In this document: in pieces, positions 24,285 to 33,640 of the stretch
How the letters are laid out: every line of letters starts with the position of its first letter
Numbering within the stretch: position 1 is the stretch's first letter
NCBI GenBank assembly: GCA_031546815.1
Contig: JAVBJV010000021.1
Span: forward strand, 11,243-75,242
From: JAVBJV01 sp031546815
Lineage (GTDB): Bacteria; Pseudomonadota; Alphaproteobacteria; Acetobacterales; Acetobacteraceae
Length of the DNA stretch: 64,000 nucleotides
Direction of reading: 5' to 3'
Notes under the pieces: generated by a model
What the model was told of the DNA's origin: nothing
What the model saw: only the letters and a program-made list of their open reading frames with translations
The model's database searches: none
Program-made: the position numbers and the translations under genes

Positions 24285-24419
24285 TTAAGCCGACAGACGC
24301 TTGCGGCCCTTGGCACGACGGTTGGCCAGCACGCGGCGGCCACCAACAGTTGCCATGCGGGCGCGGAAACCATGCCGGCGCTTACGGACGATCTTGCTAG
24401 GCTGGTAAGTGCGCTTCAA
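24285..24419 (-). CDS. rpmH: 50S ribosomal protein L34
   Basis: A 44-residue, strongly basic protein: KRTYQPSKIVRKRRHGFRAR is at the front and it ends KGRKRLSA, the standard L34 sequence. The first codon is TTG at 24419; no ATG or GTG is in frame upstream, and the family always begins right before KRTYQPS, so the TTG start is firm. Only a weak GGGG stretch serves as ribosome-binding site, so initiation may be limiting. Confidence 0.95.
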   Translation of the reverse strand: MKRTYQPSKIVRKRRHGFRARMATVGGRRVLANRRAKGRKRLSA

Positions 24420-24752
24420 GGCACGATCCCCACTCTGGAAAATAGCACAAAACACAAGAACGCAGACGGAAGAGACCCTCCGCCGCGGGTCGGGGTCTAT
24501 AGGCGGTGCCGGTCCCCGCCGTCAACCGTGCTGGGCCCTGAATCAGCAGGTTTTACGATTCCGGACCTCCCGCACAACCAATACCACCGGAATCCGGTAT
24601 CATTCGCCGCCATTAATTCGTTTCACTATAAAAATGTTGCATTGCACAATTAAATCTGGCCATCTGGTCGTGCTGGAAGTTCTATCATAGGTTTTGTTTC
24701 GTGTGGCTGGCGTCCGGCCCTTGATGCACTCAATTTCAGAAGGCCCGATCAC
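24420..24752. other. Divergent intergenic region rpmH / patatin gene
   Basis: This 333-base gap holds no gene I can support. The left part carries the rpmH leader and promoter (24496-24525). The right part, about 24590-24690, is AT-rich, with a TATAAA at about 24632, and probably contains the promoter of the patatin gene. I looked for DnaA boxes because rpmH often lies near oriC, and saw no TTATCCACA cluster. Confidence 0.6.
24496..24525 (-). promoter_or_regulatory. Putative sigma-70 promoter of rpmH-rnpA-yidD-yidC-engB
   Basis: On the minus strand TTGACG (24520-24525) and TATAGA (24496-24501) are separated by 18 bases. The predicted transcript starts near 24489, giving a leader of about 70 bases before the TTG start of rpmH. 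Confidence 0.6.
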
Positions 24753-25790
24753 ATGTCGTCCACGCAGGCAGATACGCCCAAGACCAAACGTGTGAACCTC
24801 GCATTACAGGGGGGCGGCGCGCATGGTGCGTTCACCTGGGGGGTGCTCGACACATTGCTGGCCGATGAACGGCTGGAGTTCGAAGGTATTTCCGGCACAT
24901 CGGCCGGGGCCATGAACGCCGCCGCCCTCGCCCAGGGCTGGACCGAGAACGGGCGCGCGGGCGCACGCGAAAAACTGGAACGGTTCTGGACCTCGGTCGC
25001 CGCCAAGCAGAGCCTGTCGCCGCTGCGTAACGCCCCGTGGGAGCGCGCGCTGTATGGCTGGGACATGACCTATAGCTGGGCGTGGCAGGGGTTCGAGACG
25101 CTGGTCCGTACTTTCAGCCCGTATCAGTTCAATCCGTTCGACTACAACCCGCTGCGCGAGGTGCTGCGCGAGACGATCAATTTCGAGTCTCTGCGCGCCT
25201 GCAAGCAGCACAAGCTGTTCATCAGCGCGACCGACGTCGCCACCGGCAAGCCGCGCGTGTTCGAACACAGGGAACTCTCGGCCGATGTGCTGATGGCATC
25301 AGCCTGTCTGCCCTATCTGTTCCAGGCCGTGAAGGTCGATGGCCGCAATTACTGGGATGGCGGTTACGCGGGAAATCCCTCGCTGTGGCCGTTGTATGAT
25401 TCGTGCGAGGCGGCGGACATCGTGCTGGTCGAGATCAACCCCATCAACCGCCCCGAACTGCCAACCAGCGCGCAGGAAATCCTGAACCGCGTGAACGAGA
25501 TTGGCATGAACACCGCGCTGATCGGCGAGATCCGTTCGATCAACTTCGTGCAGCGCATGCTGGCCGAAAAGCACCTCGACTCGGACAAGTATCGTCGCCT
25601 GTTCCTGCACTCGATCAACGACGAAGTCGCGATGAGCACACATAACACCACGACCAAGTTCAACGCCGATATCAGCTTCCTGCGCGACCTGAAAAGATTG
25701 GGCGAAGCCGCGGCGAAAACCTGGATCAACAATCACTGGGACGATATCGGCCACCGCGATTCGGTGGATGTCCGCGCACGTTATCTGTAG
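24753..25790 (+). CDS. Patatin-like phospholipase
   Basis: A 345-residue serine lipid acyl hydrolase. The oxyanion loop QGGGAHGAF is at residues 19-27, the nucleophile elbow GTSAG near 48-52 and the DGG of the catalytic dyad near 206-208. The length and the lack of a signal peptide point to a cytosolic single-domain form, like enzymes that trim membrane lipids or 3-hydroxyalkanoate acyl chains; the real substrate is unknown. It starts the plus-strand run patatin-tam-M20 hydrolase with gaps of five to eleven bases. Confidence 0.9.
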   Translation: MSSTQADTPKTKRVNLALQGGGAHGAFTWGVLDTLLADERLEFEGISGTSAGAMNAAALAQGWTENGRAGAREKLERFWTSVAAKQSLSPLRNAPWERALYGWDMTYSWAWQGFETLVRTFSPYQFNPFDYNPLREVLRETINFESLRACKQHKLFISATDVATGKPRVFEHRELSADVLMASACLPYLFQAVKVDGRNYWDGGYAGNPSLWPLYDSCEAADIVLVEINPINRPELPTSAQEILNRVNEIGMNTALIGEIRSINFVQRMLAEKHLDSDKYRRLFLHSINDEVAMSTHNTTTKFNADISFLRDLKRLGEAAAKTWINNHWDDIGHRDSVDVRARYL

Positions 25791-25801
25791 GAGCCGTCAC
25801 C

Positions 25802-26578
25802 ATGTCCGGGACAAGCTGGAACCCTGAGCAGTATCTGCGCTTCGAGGGGGAACGCCTGCGTCCCGCTCTCGACCTGATCGCGCGTATTCACCACCCGTCG
25901 CCGCAGATAATATTCGATCTGGGCTGCGGCACCGGCAGCGGGACCGAGATCCTGCGAACCCGCTTCCCCGACGCCCGCATCACCGGCGTCGATTCCAGCC
26001 CCGATATGCTGACCAAGGCACGTGCACAGGTAAGCGGCGCGGATTTTGTGCAGGCCGATCTGGCGCACTGGCTGGCGGACCGTCCCGCCGACGTGATCTT
26101 CACCAACGCCGCGCTGCAATGGCTGCCCGATCACACAACGCTGTTTCCGCATCTGTCCGCACAGCTTGCACCGGGCGGAATCCTCGCCGTGCAGATGCCC
26201 GCCATGCACGATGAACCGCTGCGCAAACTGCAACCCGCCATCGCCGCCGCCGGCCCTTGGGCGGCAAAGCTGGGGCTGCAGATCAAGGCCGCGCATCGCA
26301 TCGAAGACCCCGCCTTCTACCGCGACCTGCTCGCCCCACGCGCGCAGCGTTTCGAGATGTGGGAAACCATCTACTGGCACGCCCTGCAAGGCGAGGACGC
26401 CGCGCTGCAATGGGCGATGGGCACATCGCTGCGCCCGTTCATGGACGCACTTGAAGGGGCCGAGCGCGATGCGTTTATCAAGGCCTATGCCGATGCGCTC
26501 CGCCCGCATTACCCACGCCGCGCCGATGGCGTGACGCTGCTGCCGTTCCGCCGTTTCTTCTTCCTCGCACAGGCCTGA
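25802..26578 (+). CDS. tam: Trans-aconitate 2-methyltransferase
   Basis: Tam methylates trans-aconitate, an inhibitor that forms spontaneously from cis-aconitate, using SAM. The 258-residue protein has the SAM-binding FDLGCGTGSGTEIL near residue 38, TGVDSSPDML near 62 and the Tam-typical TNAALQWLPDH near 100. A GGAGCC site lies before the ATG. It is placed 11 bases after the patatin gene and five before the M20 hydrolase. Confidence 0.9.
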   Translation: MSGTSWNPEQYLRFEGERLRPALDLIARIHHPSPQIIFDLGCGTGSGTEILRTRFPDARITGVDSSPDMLTKARAQVSGADFVQADLAHWLADRPADVIFTNAALQWLPDHTTLFPHLSAQLAPGGILAVQMPAMHDEPLRKLQPAIAAAGPWAAKLGLQIKAAHRIEDPAFYRDLLAPRAQRFEMWETIYWHALQGEDAALQWAMGTSLRPFMDALEGAERDAFIKAYADALRPHYPRRADGVTLLPFRRFFFLAQA

Positions 26579-26583
26579 TATCC

Positions 26584-27828
26584 ATGACACTCAGCAACCA
26601 GCGCATCAACGGGCAACGTCTGTGGGACAGCCTGATGACCATGGCGGAAATCGGCGCCACGCCCAAGGGCGGCGTGCGGCGCATCACCCTGTCCGACGAA
26701 GACCGGCGCGGGCGCGACCTGTTCCGTTCATGGTGCGAATCCATCGGCCTGAAGCTGCGTGTGGACGCCGCCGGTAACATGTTCGCCCGCCGCGAAGGGC
26801 GCGATCCCACGCGCAAGCCGGTGCTGTTCGGCAGTCACCTCGACAGTCAGCCCTCGGGCGGCAAGTTCGATGGCGCGCTGGGTGTGATGGCCGGGCTGGA
26901 GGTCATGCGCACGGTGGTCGATCTCAACATCGTCACCGAGGCCCCGCTGGAACTGGTCAACTGGACCGACGAGGAAGGCTGCCGCTTCGGGCGCAGCCTG
27001 ATGGGGTCCGGCATCTGGGCCGGGGTCTTCCCGGAAGACGTCGCGCTGGACGCCCGCGATCCGGACGGGATCAGCGCGCGCGAAGCCCTCGCCGCGATCG
27101 GCTATGCGGGCAGCGAACCGGCGCGTCCATTCCCCGCCGATGCGTTTTTCGAGCTGCATATCGAACAAGGCCCGATCCTCGAGCAGGGCCAGCAGAAGAT
27201 CGGCATCGTCACCGGCGCGCAGGCACAGGTCTGGTTCGACTGCGTGGCCACCGGGCAGGACAGCCACGCGGGCACCACACCACCCTCGGCCCGGCGCGAC
27301 GCGCTGGTCTGCACAGCACGGATCATCGATCTGGTCGACCGCCTGATGCGTGTGCGCGGCGAGGACGGGCGCGGCACCGTGGGTTACATGCAGGTGCTGC
27401 CCAACAGTCGCAACGTGATCCCCGGCGAGGTGCGATTCTCGGTCGAATTCCGCCACCCGGATGGGGCCGAGATCGACCGTCTGGCCGCCGAATTCCAGCA
27501 CGAGGCCGCCGCCATCGCCCACGATTGCAGCATCAAGCTCGGGGTTTCCGAACTGTTCCGCTTCCCGCTGCAGGCCTTCGATGCCGATTGCGTCGATCTG
27601 GTCCGCCAGGCCGCCGCGCGTAACGGATACAAGGCGCGCGAGATCGTCTCGGGCGCGGGCCACGATGCTGTGTATGTGTCGCGGCACGTCCCTACCGCTA
27701 TGATTTTCACCCCCTGCAAGGACGGCCTGTCGCACAACGAGTCCGAAAGCATCCAGCCCGACGAAGCCGAGGCCGGGTGCCAGGTATTGCTGGATGCGGT
27801 GATCGCCCGCGCCAACCGGATTCTGTAA
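26584..27828 (+). CDS. M20-family N-carbamoyl amino acid / allantoate amidohydrolase
   Basis: A 414-residue di-metal hydrolase. GSHLDSQPSGGKFDGALG near residue 80 holds the first metal ligands, then NWTDEEGCRFGRSLMGS near 123, HIEQGPILE near 195 and SGAGHDAVYV near 358. This set of motifs is shared by N-carbamoyl-L-amino acid hydrolases, allantoate and ureidoglycolate hydrolases and beta-ureidopropionase; the sequence alone does not choose among them. It is the last gene of the patatin-tam run and is followed by a hairpin at 27878. Confidence 0.88.
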   Translation: MTLSNQRINGQRLWDSLMTMAEIGATPKGGVRRITLSDEDRRGRDLFRSWCESIGLKLRVDAAGNMFARREGRDPTRKPVLFGSHLDSQPSGGKFDGALGVMAGLEVMRTVVDLNIVTEAPLELVNWTDEEGCRFGRSLMGSGIWAGVFPEDVALDARDPDGISAREALAAIGYAGSEPARPFPADAFFELHIEQGPILEQGQQKIGIVTGAQAQVWFDCVATGQDSHAGTTPPSARRDALVCTARIIDLVDRLMRVRGEDGRGTVGYMQVLPNSRNVIPGEVRFSVEFRHPDGAEIDRLAAEFQHEAAAIAHDCSIKLGVSELFRFPLQAFDADCVDLVRQAAARNGYKAREIVSGAGHDAVYVSRHVPTAMIFTPCKDGLSHNESESIQPDEAEAGCQVLLDAVIARANRIL

Positions 27829-27877
27829 ACCAGCGGAATTCCAGTCTTTACCGCACTGCAACACCGCAAAAATTCAG

Positions 27878-27906
27878 CCAGCAGGCTTGTCGGGTGCGCC
27901 TGCTGG
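27878..27906 (+). terminator. Hairpin between the M20 hydrolase and tkt
   Basis: CCAGCAGGC (27878-27886) and GCCTGCTGG (27898-27906) form a perfect nine-pair stem, followed by TTCTAT. It is probably the terminator of the upstream genes, although the T run is poor. A smaller GCGCCC/GGGCGC hairpin lies at about 27942-27958 in the tkt leader. Confidence 0.5.
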
Positions 27907-27985
27907 TTCTATAGCCCGGCCCTATGCCCCGGACAGGTTTTTGCGCCCCCACTGGGCGCTCCCGGGTCATCGGAGAACGTATTAC

Positions 27986-30019
27986 ATGGCCAGTATCGAT
28001 GCCCCCGCCGCGCTTGACGTCCTCGCAACCCAGAAAGCCATCCTCGCCCGCCCGATTACGGACGAGCGCCGTATGGCGGACGCCATCCGCGCGCTGACGA
28101 TCGATGCGGTCGAAACTGCCAAATCCGGCCACCCCGGAATGCCGCTAGGCATGGCCGACGCCGCACAGGCGCTGTGGGCTGGGGCAATGAAATACGACGC
28201 CGCCGATCCGCGCTGGCCCGACCGCGACCGGTTCGTGCTCTCGGCGGGCCATGGCTCGATGCTGCTCTATTCGCTGCTGCACCTGACCGGCTTTGCCGGG
28301 ATGAGCATCGACGACCTGCGCAAGTTCCGCCAGCTGCACTCCCCCGCCGCCGGGCATCCGGAATTCGGTGAACACCCGGGGATCGAAACCACCACCGGCC
28401 CGCTGGGTCAGGGTATCGCCACCGCCGTGGGTATGGCGCTGGCTGAACGTCTGCTGGCCGGGAAGTTCGGCAAGTCGCTGGTCGATCACCGCACCTGGGT
28501 GATCGCGGGTGATGGCTGCCTGATGGAAGGGATCAGCCACGAAGCTGCCTCGCTCGCCGGGCATCTGAAGCTCAACAAGCTGTGCGTGCTGTTTGACGAC
28601 AACAACATCTCGATCGACGGCGATGTCAGCCTGTCCTGCACCGACGACCAGCTGAAGCGTTTCCAGTCCTATGGCTGGGCGGTGAAGCGCATCGACGGGC
28701 ATGACCATGCGCAGCTTTCCAGCGCGCTGACCTTCGCGATGCGTTCGAAGAAGCCGACGCTGATTGCGTGCCGCACCATCATCGGCTTCGGCGCGCCGAC
28801 CAAGGCGGGCACCGCTGCCACGCACGGCGCCCCGCTGGGCGGCGGCGAAGCACAGGCCGCGAAGGAAGCGCTCGGCTGGCCGCACACACCCTTCGTGGTG
28901 CCCGCGGAAATCAAGGCGATGTGGGAAGCCGCCGGCAGCAAGGGCAGCTCGTCCCGCCGCGCCTGGCTGAAGCGTCTGGCCAAGCATCCGCTGCGCGCCG
29001 AATTCGAACGCACCATGGCTGGCCGCCTGCCCGATAGCTGGCACGAAGCCATCGCCGCGCTGCGTGCCGACATCGCCACCAACAAGCCGAAGCTGGCCAC
29101 CCGCCAGTCGAGCCAGAAGGCACTGGAAGCCATCGTCCCCACCATTCCGGAACTGGTCGGCGGCTCTGCCGACCTGACCGGGTCGAACCTCACGCTGGTC
29201 AAGGGCATGAGCGGGGTCGGGCCGGATTCGTATAACGGCCGCTACGTCTATTACGGCATTCGCGAACACGGCATGGCCGCCGCGATGAACGGCATCGCGC
29301 TGCATGGCGGGCTGATCCCCTATAGCGGCACGTTCTTCGTGTTCTCGGACTACATGCGCCCCGCCATCCGTCTGGCCGCGCTGATGCGCCAGCGCGTAAT
29401 CCACGTGCTGACGCATGACAGCATTGGGCTGGGCGAAGACGGGCCGACGCATCAGCCGGTCGAGCACCTTGCCTCGTTCCGCGCCATGCCGAACGTGTTC
29501 ATGTTCCGCCCGGCGGATGCGATGGAAACAGCAGAATGCTGGGAACTGGCGCTGCGTCGCGCCGATGGCCCCAGCCTGCTGGCACTGTCGCGACAGGGCG
29601 TGCCGACACTGCGCACCGACACCGGCGAAAACCGTTCGGCCCGCGGCGCGTATGTGCTGGCGGAAGCCAACGGCCCGCGTCAGGTCACCCTGATCGCCAC
29701 CGGCACCGAAGTCAGCCTTGCCATGGAAGCGCGCGAGGCGCTGGCGAAGGAAGGCGTTCAGGCTGCCGTCGTCTCGATGCCGTGCTGGGAACTGTTCGAG
29801 ATCCAGGACGTCAGCTTCCGCGAGGCCGTTCTGGGCACCGCACCGCGCATTGCGGTGGAAGCCGGGATCGGTTTCGGCTGGGAACGCTGGATCGGCCCCA
29901 ATGGTGCCTTTATCGGCATGCATGGTTTCGGCGCATCGGCCCCGGCCGACGTGCTGTACAAACACTTCAACATCACTGCAGACGCAATCGTTGCGGCTGC
30001 GCGCAAGGCAATCGCATAA
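27986..30019 (+). CDS. tkt: Transketolase
   Basis: Transketolase moves two-carbon units between sugar phosphates in the pentose phosphate pathway, using thiamine diphosphate. In the 677-residue protein the cofactor domain shows SGHPGMPLGMADA near residue 48, GPLGQGIATAVGMA near 135 and GDGCLMEGISHEA near 175 with the later NN; the second domain has YGIREHGMAAAMNG near 419 and HDSIGLGEDGPTHQP near 475. The ATG at 27986 has GGAGA nine bases upstream. It leads tkt-gap-pgk, so pentose and triose metabolism are co-expressed. Confidence 0.96.
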   Translation: MASIDAPAALDVLATQKAILARPITDERRMADAIRALTIDAVETAKSGHPGMPLGMADAAQALWAGAMKYDAADPRWPDRDRFVLSAGHGSMLLYSLLHLTGFAGMSIDDLRKFRQLHSPAAGHPEFGEHPGIETTTGPLGQGIATAVGMALAERLLAGKFGKSLVDHRTWVIAGDGCLMEGISHEAASLAGHLKLNKLCVLFDDNNISIDGDVSLSCTDDQLKRFQSYGWAVKRIDGHDHAQLSSALTFAMRSKKPTLIACRTIIGFGAPTKAGTAATHGAPLGGGEAQAAKEALGWPHTPFVVPAEIKAMWEAAGSKGSSSRRAWLKRLAKHPLRAEFERTMAGRLPDSWHEAIAALRADIATNKPKLATRQSSQKALEAIVPTIPELVGGSADLTGSNLTLVKGMSGVGPDSYNGRYVYYGIREHGMAAAMNGIALHGGLIPYSGTFFVFSDYMRPAIRLAALMRQRVIHVLTHDSIGLGEDGPTHQPVEHLASFRAMPNVFMFRPADAMETAECWELALRRADGPSLLALSRQGVPTLRTDTGENRSARGAYVLAEANGPRQVTLIATGTEVSLAMEAREALAKEGVQAAVVSMPCWELFEIQDVSFREAVLGTAPRIAVEAGIGFGWERWIGPNGAFIGMHGFGASAPADVLYKHFNITADAIVAAARKAIA

Positions 30020-30044
30020 CCGCGATAAAGAAGGAGACACTGCC

Positions 30045-31058
30045 ATGGCTGTAAAGGTCGCCATTAACGGGTTTGGCCGCATTGGTCGTCTGGTGCTGCG
30101 CGCCATCGTGGAATCGGGCCGCACCGATGTTGTGCCGGTGGCGATCAACGACCTGGGCAGCGTGGAAGACAACGCGCACATGTTCCGCTACGACAGCGTG
30201 CACGGCCGCGTCCCCGGCGAAGTGAAGGTCGAAGGCAGCAGCCTGATCATCACCCATAACGGCCGCACCTATGGCCCGATTGCCGTCTCCGCCGAACGCG
30301 ACCCGACCAAGGTGCCGTTCAAGGGCGTCGACGTGGCGATGGAATGCACGGGTCTGTTCACCAAGAAGGAAGACGCCAGCAAGCTGATCACCGCCGGTGC
30401 GCGCAAGGTGCTGGTCTCGGCCCCGGCCGACGGCGTGGACGCGACCGTGGTGTTCGGTGTGAACCAGCAGGTCATCACCAAGGACATGACGGTGATCTCG
30501 AACGCATCCTGCACCACCAACTGCCTGGCGCCGATGGCCAAGGTGCTGAACGACGCGTTCGGCATCGAAAAGGGCTACATGGTTACCATCCACGCCTACA
30601 CGGGCGATCAGCGCACGGTGGACACCCTGCACAAGGACCTGCACCGCGCCCGCGCAGCGGCGGTTTCGATGATCCCGACGTCCACCGGTGCGGCGAAGGC
30701 CGTGGGCCTGGTTCTGCCGGAACTGAAGGGCAAGCTGGATGGCACCGCCATTCGCGTGCCGACGCCCAACGTGTCGCTGGTTTCGTTCGACGCCGTGGTG
30801 AAGAAGGCCACCACGAAGGACGAAGTGAACGCCGCGTTCAAGGCCGCGTCCACCGGCGCGATGGCGAAGATCCTGGGCTACAGCACCGACAAGCTGGTCT
30901 CGGTCGACTTCAACCACTGCGCCAATTCGTGCAGCTTCGACGCGCCGCAGACCACGGTCATGGAAGGCACACTGGTCCGCGTTATGGGCTGGTACGACAA
31001 CGAATGGGGCTTCTCGAACCGCATGTCTGATACAGCGGCGCTGTTCGGCAGCCTGTAG
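30045..31058 (+). CDS. gap: Glyceraldehyde-3-phosphate dehydrogenase, type I
   Basis: GAPDH oxidises and phosphorylates glyceraldehyde-3-phosphate with NAD(P). The 337-residue protein starts VKVAINGFGRIGRLVLRA (Rossmann fold) and has the catalytic cysteine in SNASCTTNCLAP near residue 153, with HAYTGDQ supplying the histidine. Residue 34 region (VAINDLGSVED) should decide NAD against NADP use; I see no clear acidic NAD signature and leave it open. An AAGGAG site precedes the ATG, and pgk follows after three bases. Confidence 0.96.
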   Translation: MAVKVAINGFGRIGRLVLRAIVESGRTDVVPVAINDLGSVEDNAHMFRYDSVHGRVPGEVKVEGSSLIITHNGRTYGPIAVSAERDPTKVPFKGVDVAMECTGLFTKKEDASKLITAGARKVLVSAPADGVDATVVFGVNQQVITKDMTVISNASCTTNCLAPMAKVLNDAFGIEKGYMVTIHAYTGDQRTVDTLHKDLHRARAAAVSMIPTSTGAAKAVGLVLPELKGKLDGTAIRVPTPNVSLVSFDAVVKKATTKDEVNAAFKAASTGAMAKILGYSTDKLVSVDFNHCANSCSFDAPQTTVMEGTLVRVMGWYDNEWGFSNRMSDTAALFGSL

Positions 31059-31061
31059 TCC

Positions 31062-32255
31062 ATGGCAACGTTCCGCAAGCTGGACGGGGTCGACGTGGCG
31101 GGGAAGCGTGTGCTTCTCCGCGCCGACCTGAACGTCCCGATGAAAGACGGTCAGGTGGGCGACCTCACCCGGCTGGAACGGCTGACGCCAACCATCCGTG
31201 AACTGTCCGCCAAGGGCGCGAAAGTCGTGGTGCTGAGCCACTTCGATCGCCCCAAGGGCAAGCGCGTGCCCGACATGTCGCTGAAGCCGGTGGCGGACGC
31301 ACTGGGCAAGGTGCTGGGCACTCCGGTGGCCTTCGCCGATGACTGCATCGGCCCCGATGCTGCCAAGGCCGTGGCCGCGCTGCCGGCCGGCGGCGTGCTG
31401 GTGCTGGAAAACACCCGCTTCCACGCGGGCGAGGAAAAGAACGACCCCGCGCTGGTGGCCGAGATGGCAAAGCTGGGCGATGTGTTCGTGAACGACGCGT
31501 TCTCGACCGCGCATCGTGCGCACGCCAGCACCGAGGGCCTCGCGCATGCGCTGCCGTCGTGCGCCGGTCGCCTGATGCAGCAGGAGCTGGAAGCGCTGGA
31601 TGCCGCATTGGGCAACCCGCAGCGTCCGGTGATGGCTATTGTCGGCGGGGCGAAGGTTTCGACCAAGCTGGAACTGATCGGCAATCTGTCGCGCAAGGTC
31701 GATGCGCTGGTGATCGGCGGGGCGATGGCGAACACATTCCTCGCCGCGCAGGGTATCTCGGTCGGCAAGTCGTTGCAGGAAGCCGAGATGCACGACACCG
31801 CGCTGCGCATGATCGCCGAAGCGAAAGCCGCCGGGTGCGAGATCCTGCTGCCGACCGATGTGGTGGTGGCGGGTGAATTCAAGGCGGGTGCGGCCAATCA
31901 GGCGGTCCCCGTTGCGGAAATTCCGGCCGACAAGATGGCACTGGACGTTGGCCCGGCCTCGGTCGCGGCGGTGCAGGCGCGTATGGCGCAGATGAAGACG
32001 CTGGTCTGGAACGGCCCGTTCGGCGCGTTCGAGCTTGCGCCCTTCGATGCAGCAACGGTTGCGGTGGCCAAGACCGTAGCGGCGCAGACGCAGGCGGGCA
32101 AGCTGCGCTCGATCGGCGGCGGCGGCGACACGGTGGCGGCGCTGCGTCACGCCGGGATCGCGGAACAGATGAGCTACGTCTCGACCGCGGGCGGCGCGTT
32201 CCTGGAATGGCTGGAAGGCAAGACCCTGCCGGGCGTGGCGGCGCTGTCGGCGTAA
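31062..32255 (+). CDS. pgk: Phosphoglycerate kinase
   Basis: Pgk makes ATP from 1,3-bisphosphoglycerate. The 397-residue protein has the N-domain motif RVLLRADLNVPMKDGQV near residue 17, the HFDRPKG basic patch near 62, ENTRFHAGEEKNDP near 117 and the nucleotide-site IGGGGDTVAAL near 350. It closes the tkt-gap-pgk operon; a strong terminator starts 23 bases later. Confidence 0.97.
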   Translation: MATFRKLDGVDVAGKRVLLRADLNVPMKDGQVGDLTRLERLTPTIRELSAKGAKVVVLSHFDRPKGKRVPDMSLKPVADALGKVLGTPVAFADDCIGPDAAKAVAALPAGGVLVLENTRFHAGEEKNDPALVAEMAKLGDVFVNDAFSTAHRAHASTEGLAHALPSCAGRLMQQELEALDAALGNPQRPVMAIVGGAKVSTKLELIGNLSRKVDALVIGGAMANTFLAAQGISVGKSLQEAEMHDTALRMIAEAKAAGCEILLPTDVVVAGEFKAGAANQAVPVAEIPADKMALDVGPASVAAVQARMAQMKTLVWNGPFGAFELAPFDAATVAVAKTVAAQTQAGKLRSIGGGGDTVAALRHAGIAEQMSYVSTAGGAFLEWLEGKTLPGVAALSA

Positions 32256-32278
32256 CGCCTGCCGGATTGGATGTTCAG

Positions 32279-32315
32279 ACGCACGGCTCGGCAATGAGCC
32301 GTGTGTTTTCTTTTA
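32279..32315 (+). terminator. Terminator of tkt-gap-pgk
   Basis: ACGCACGGCTC pairs with GAGCCGTGTGT (11 pairs, one wobble) and is followed by TTTCTTTTA. The T run overlaps the stop codon of the convergent chrA gene at 32313. Confidence 0.85.
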
Positions 32316-33497
32316 CAGCAACACCCAGCCCACCACGCCGCATCCCAGCACCACCAGCCAGGGCGGCAGTCGGCCGGACATCAGCGCGGCGAACGCCACC
32401 ACCACGATCGCCATATCCAGAACATTGTGCACGCCACTGCTCCAGACGGGATGATACAGTGCCGCGAGCAGTATCCCGACCACTGCGGCATTCACCCCAC
32501 CCAGCGCGGCCTGTGCGCGGGGATAACGACGCAGACGCTCCCAGAACGGCAGCGCACCCGCGACCAGCAAAAACGACGGCGCGAAGATCGCCAGCAGGCA
32601 AAACAGGCCACCCAGCCAGCTTCCGGTCATCGCCATGCCGAGGAAGGCCGCAAACGTGAATAACGGTCCCGGCACCGCCTGTGTCGCGCCATACCCGGCC
32701 AGAAACGTATCGGCGCTCACCCAGCCGGGTGGCACCACCGCTGCCTGCAACAGCGGCAGCACCACATGCCCGCCGCCGAACACCAACGCCCCGGCCCGAT
32801 AAAACGCCGCGCCCATCGCCAGCATCCCACTGGGGAAAAGCCAAACCAGCACCGGCAATCCGACCAGCAGCACCAGAAATCCCGCCAGCAGCGCACCCCC
32901 GACGTGCACCCCGACCGGCACCCGCGCCGGGTCGTGCGGAGACACCTGCCCGTTGCTGAACAGCACGACCCCGGCCAGCCCGGCCGCCACGATCACCACG
33001 ACCTGCCCCCAGACCGACACCCAAAGCACCACCGCCACTGCTGCCAGCAGCGCAATCCCGTATCGCGCTGTCGTTGTGCACAGGGCGCGCGCCATCCCCC
33101 ACACTGCCTGCGCGACAACGGCCACCGCCACCAGTTTCAGGCCGTGCAGCACGCTGGCAGGCAACGCCCCCACCTGCGAGGCGAACAGCATCAGCATAAT
33201 CGCCGACGGCAAGGTAAATCCGGTCCAGGCTGCCAGCGCCCCCGGAAACCCCGCCTGCAGCAGACCGATCGCCATCCCCACCTGGCTGCTCGCCGGTCCC
33301 GGCAGGAACTGGCACAGCGCCACCAGATCGGCATAGGCGCCCTCGCCCAGCCAGCGCCGCCGCGTGACGAATTCCGTGCGAAAATACCCCAGATGCGCCA
33401 CCGGCCCGCCAAACGACGTCAGCCCCAGGCGCAGGAAAACCAGAAAAACCACCAGGATGGGGCGCGGCCCAACGGGTGCATGGTTCGGTGCGGTCAT
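32313..33497 (-). CDS. chrA: Chromate efflux transporter (ChrA/CHR family)
   Basis: A 394-residue inner-membrane protein made of two homologous chromate-transport halves joined near residue 190. The half signatures are LRLGLTSFGGPVAHLGYFR with CQFLPGPASSQVGMAIG in the first, and ALVFGGGHVVLPLLQ with GYGATQAVPGPLFTF in the second. The family expels chromate, though many members have other anion roles. It stands alone, convergent with pgk. Confidence 0.9.
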   Translation of the reverse strand: MTAPNHAPVGPRPILVVFLVFLRLGLTSFGGPVAHLGYFRTEFVTRRRWLGEGAYADLVALCQFLPGPASSQVGMAIGLLQAGFPGALAAWTGFTLPSAIMLMLFASQVGALPASVLHGLKLVAVAVVAQAVWGMARALCTTTARYGIALLAAVAVVLWVSVWGQVVVIVAAGLAGVVLFSNGQVSPHDPARVPVGVHVGGALLAGFLVLLVGLPVLVWLFPSGMLAMGAAFYRAGALVFGGGHVVLPLLQAAVVPPGWVSADTFLAGYGATQAVPGPLFTFAAFLGMAMTGSWLGGLFCLLAIFAPSFLLVAGALPFWERLRRYPRAQAALGGVNAAVVGILLAALYHPVWSSGVHNVLDMAIVVVAFAALMSGRLPPWLVVLGCGVVGWVLL

Positions 33498-33640
33498 ACC
33501 GGCTCGCCCTTTTCAAACTGCAAATCACATCTTGCATACATTTTTATGTTCTATTTCGCCTTCTGGGCGGGTAGGGTCAGAGCTGGGTAAAAAATACCCG
33601 GCAGCACACCGGCAGGATGCCGTTAACAAGGTATCCACAC

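Noticed and set aside
24420..24752. Replication origin beside rpmH-rnpA
   Set aside because: No dnaA or dnaN gene is adjacent and no cluster of DnaA boxes is visible; alphaproteobacterial origins are usually elsewhere.
28145..32294. Long minus-strand frames opposite tkt, gap and pgk (up to 770 codons)
   Set aside because: They are mirror frames of conserved glycolytic genes; composition is rich in His, Arg and Gln, typical of antisense GC-rich frames.
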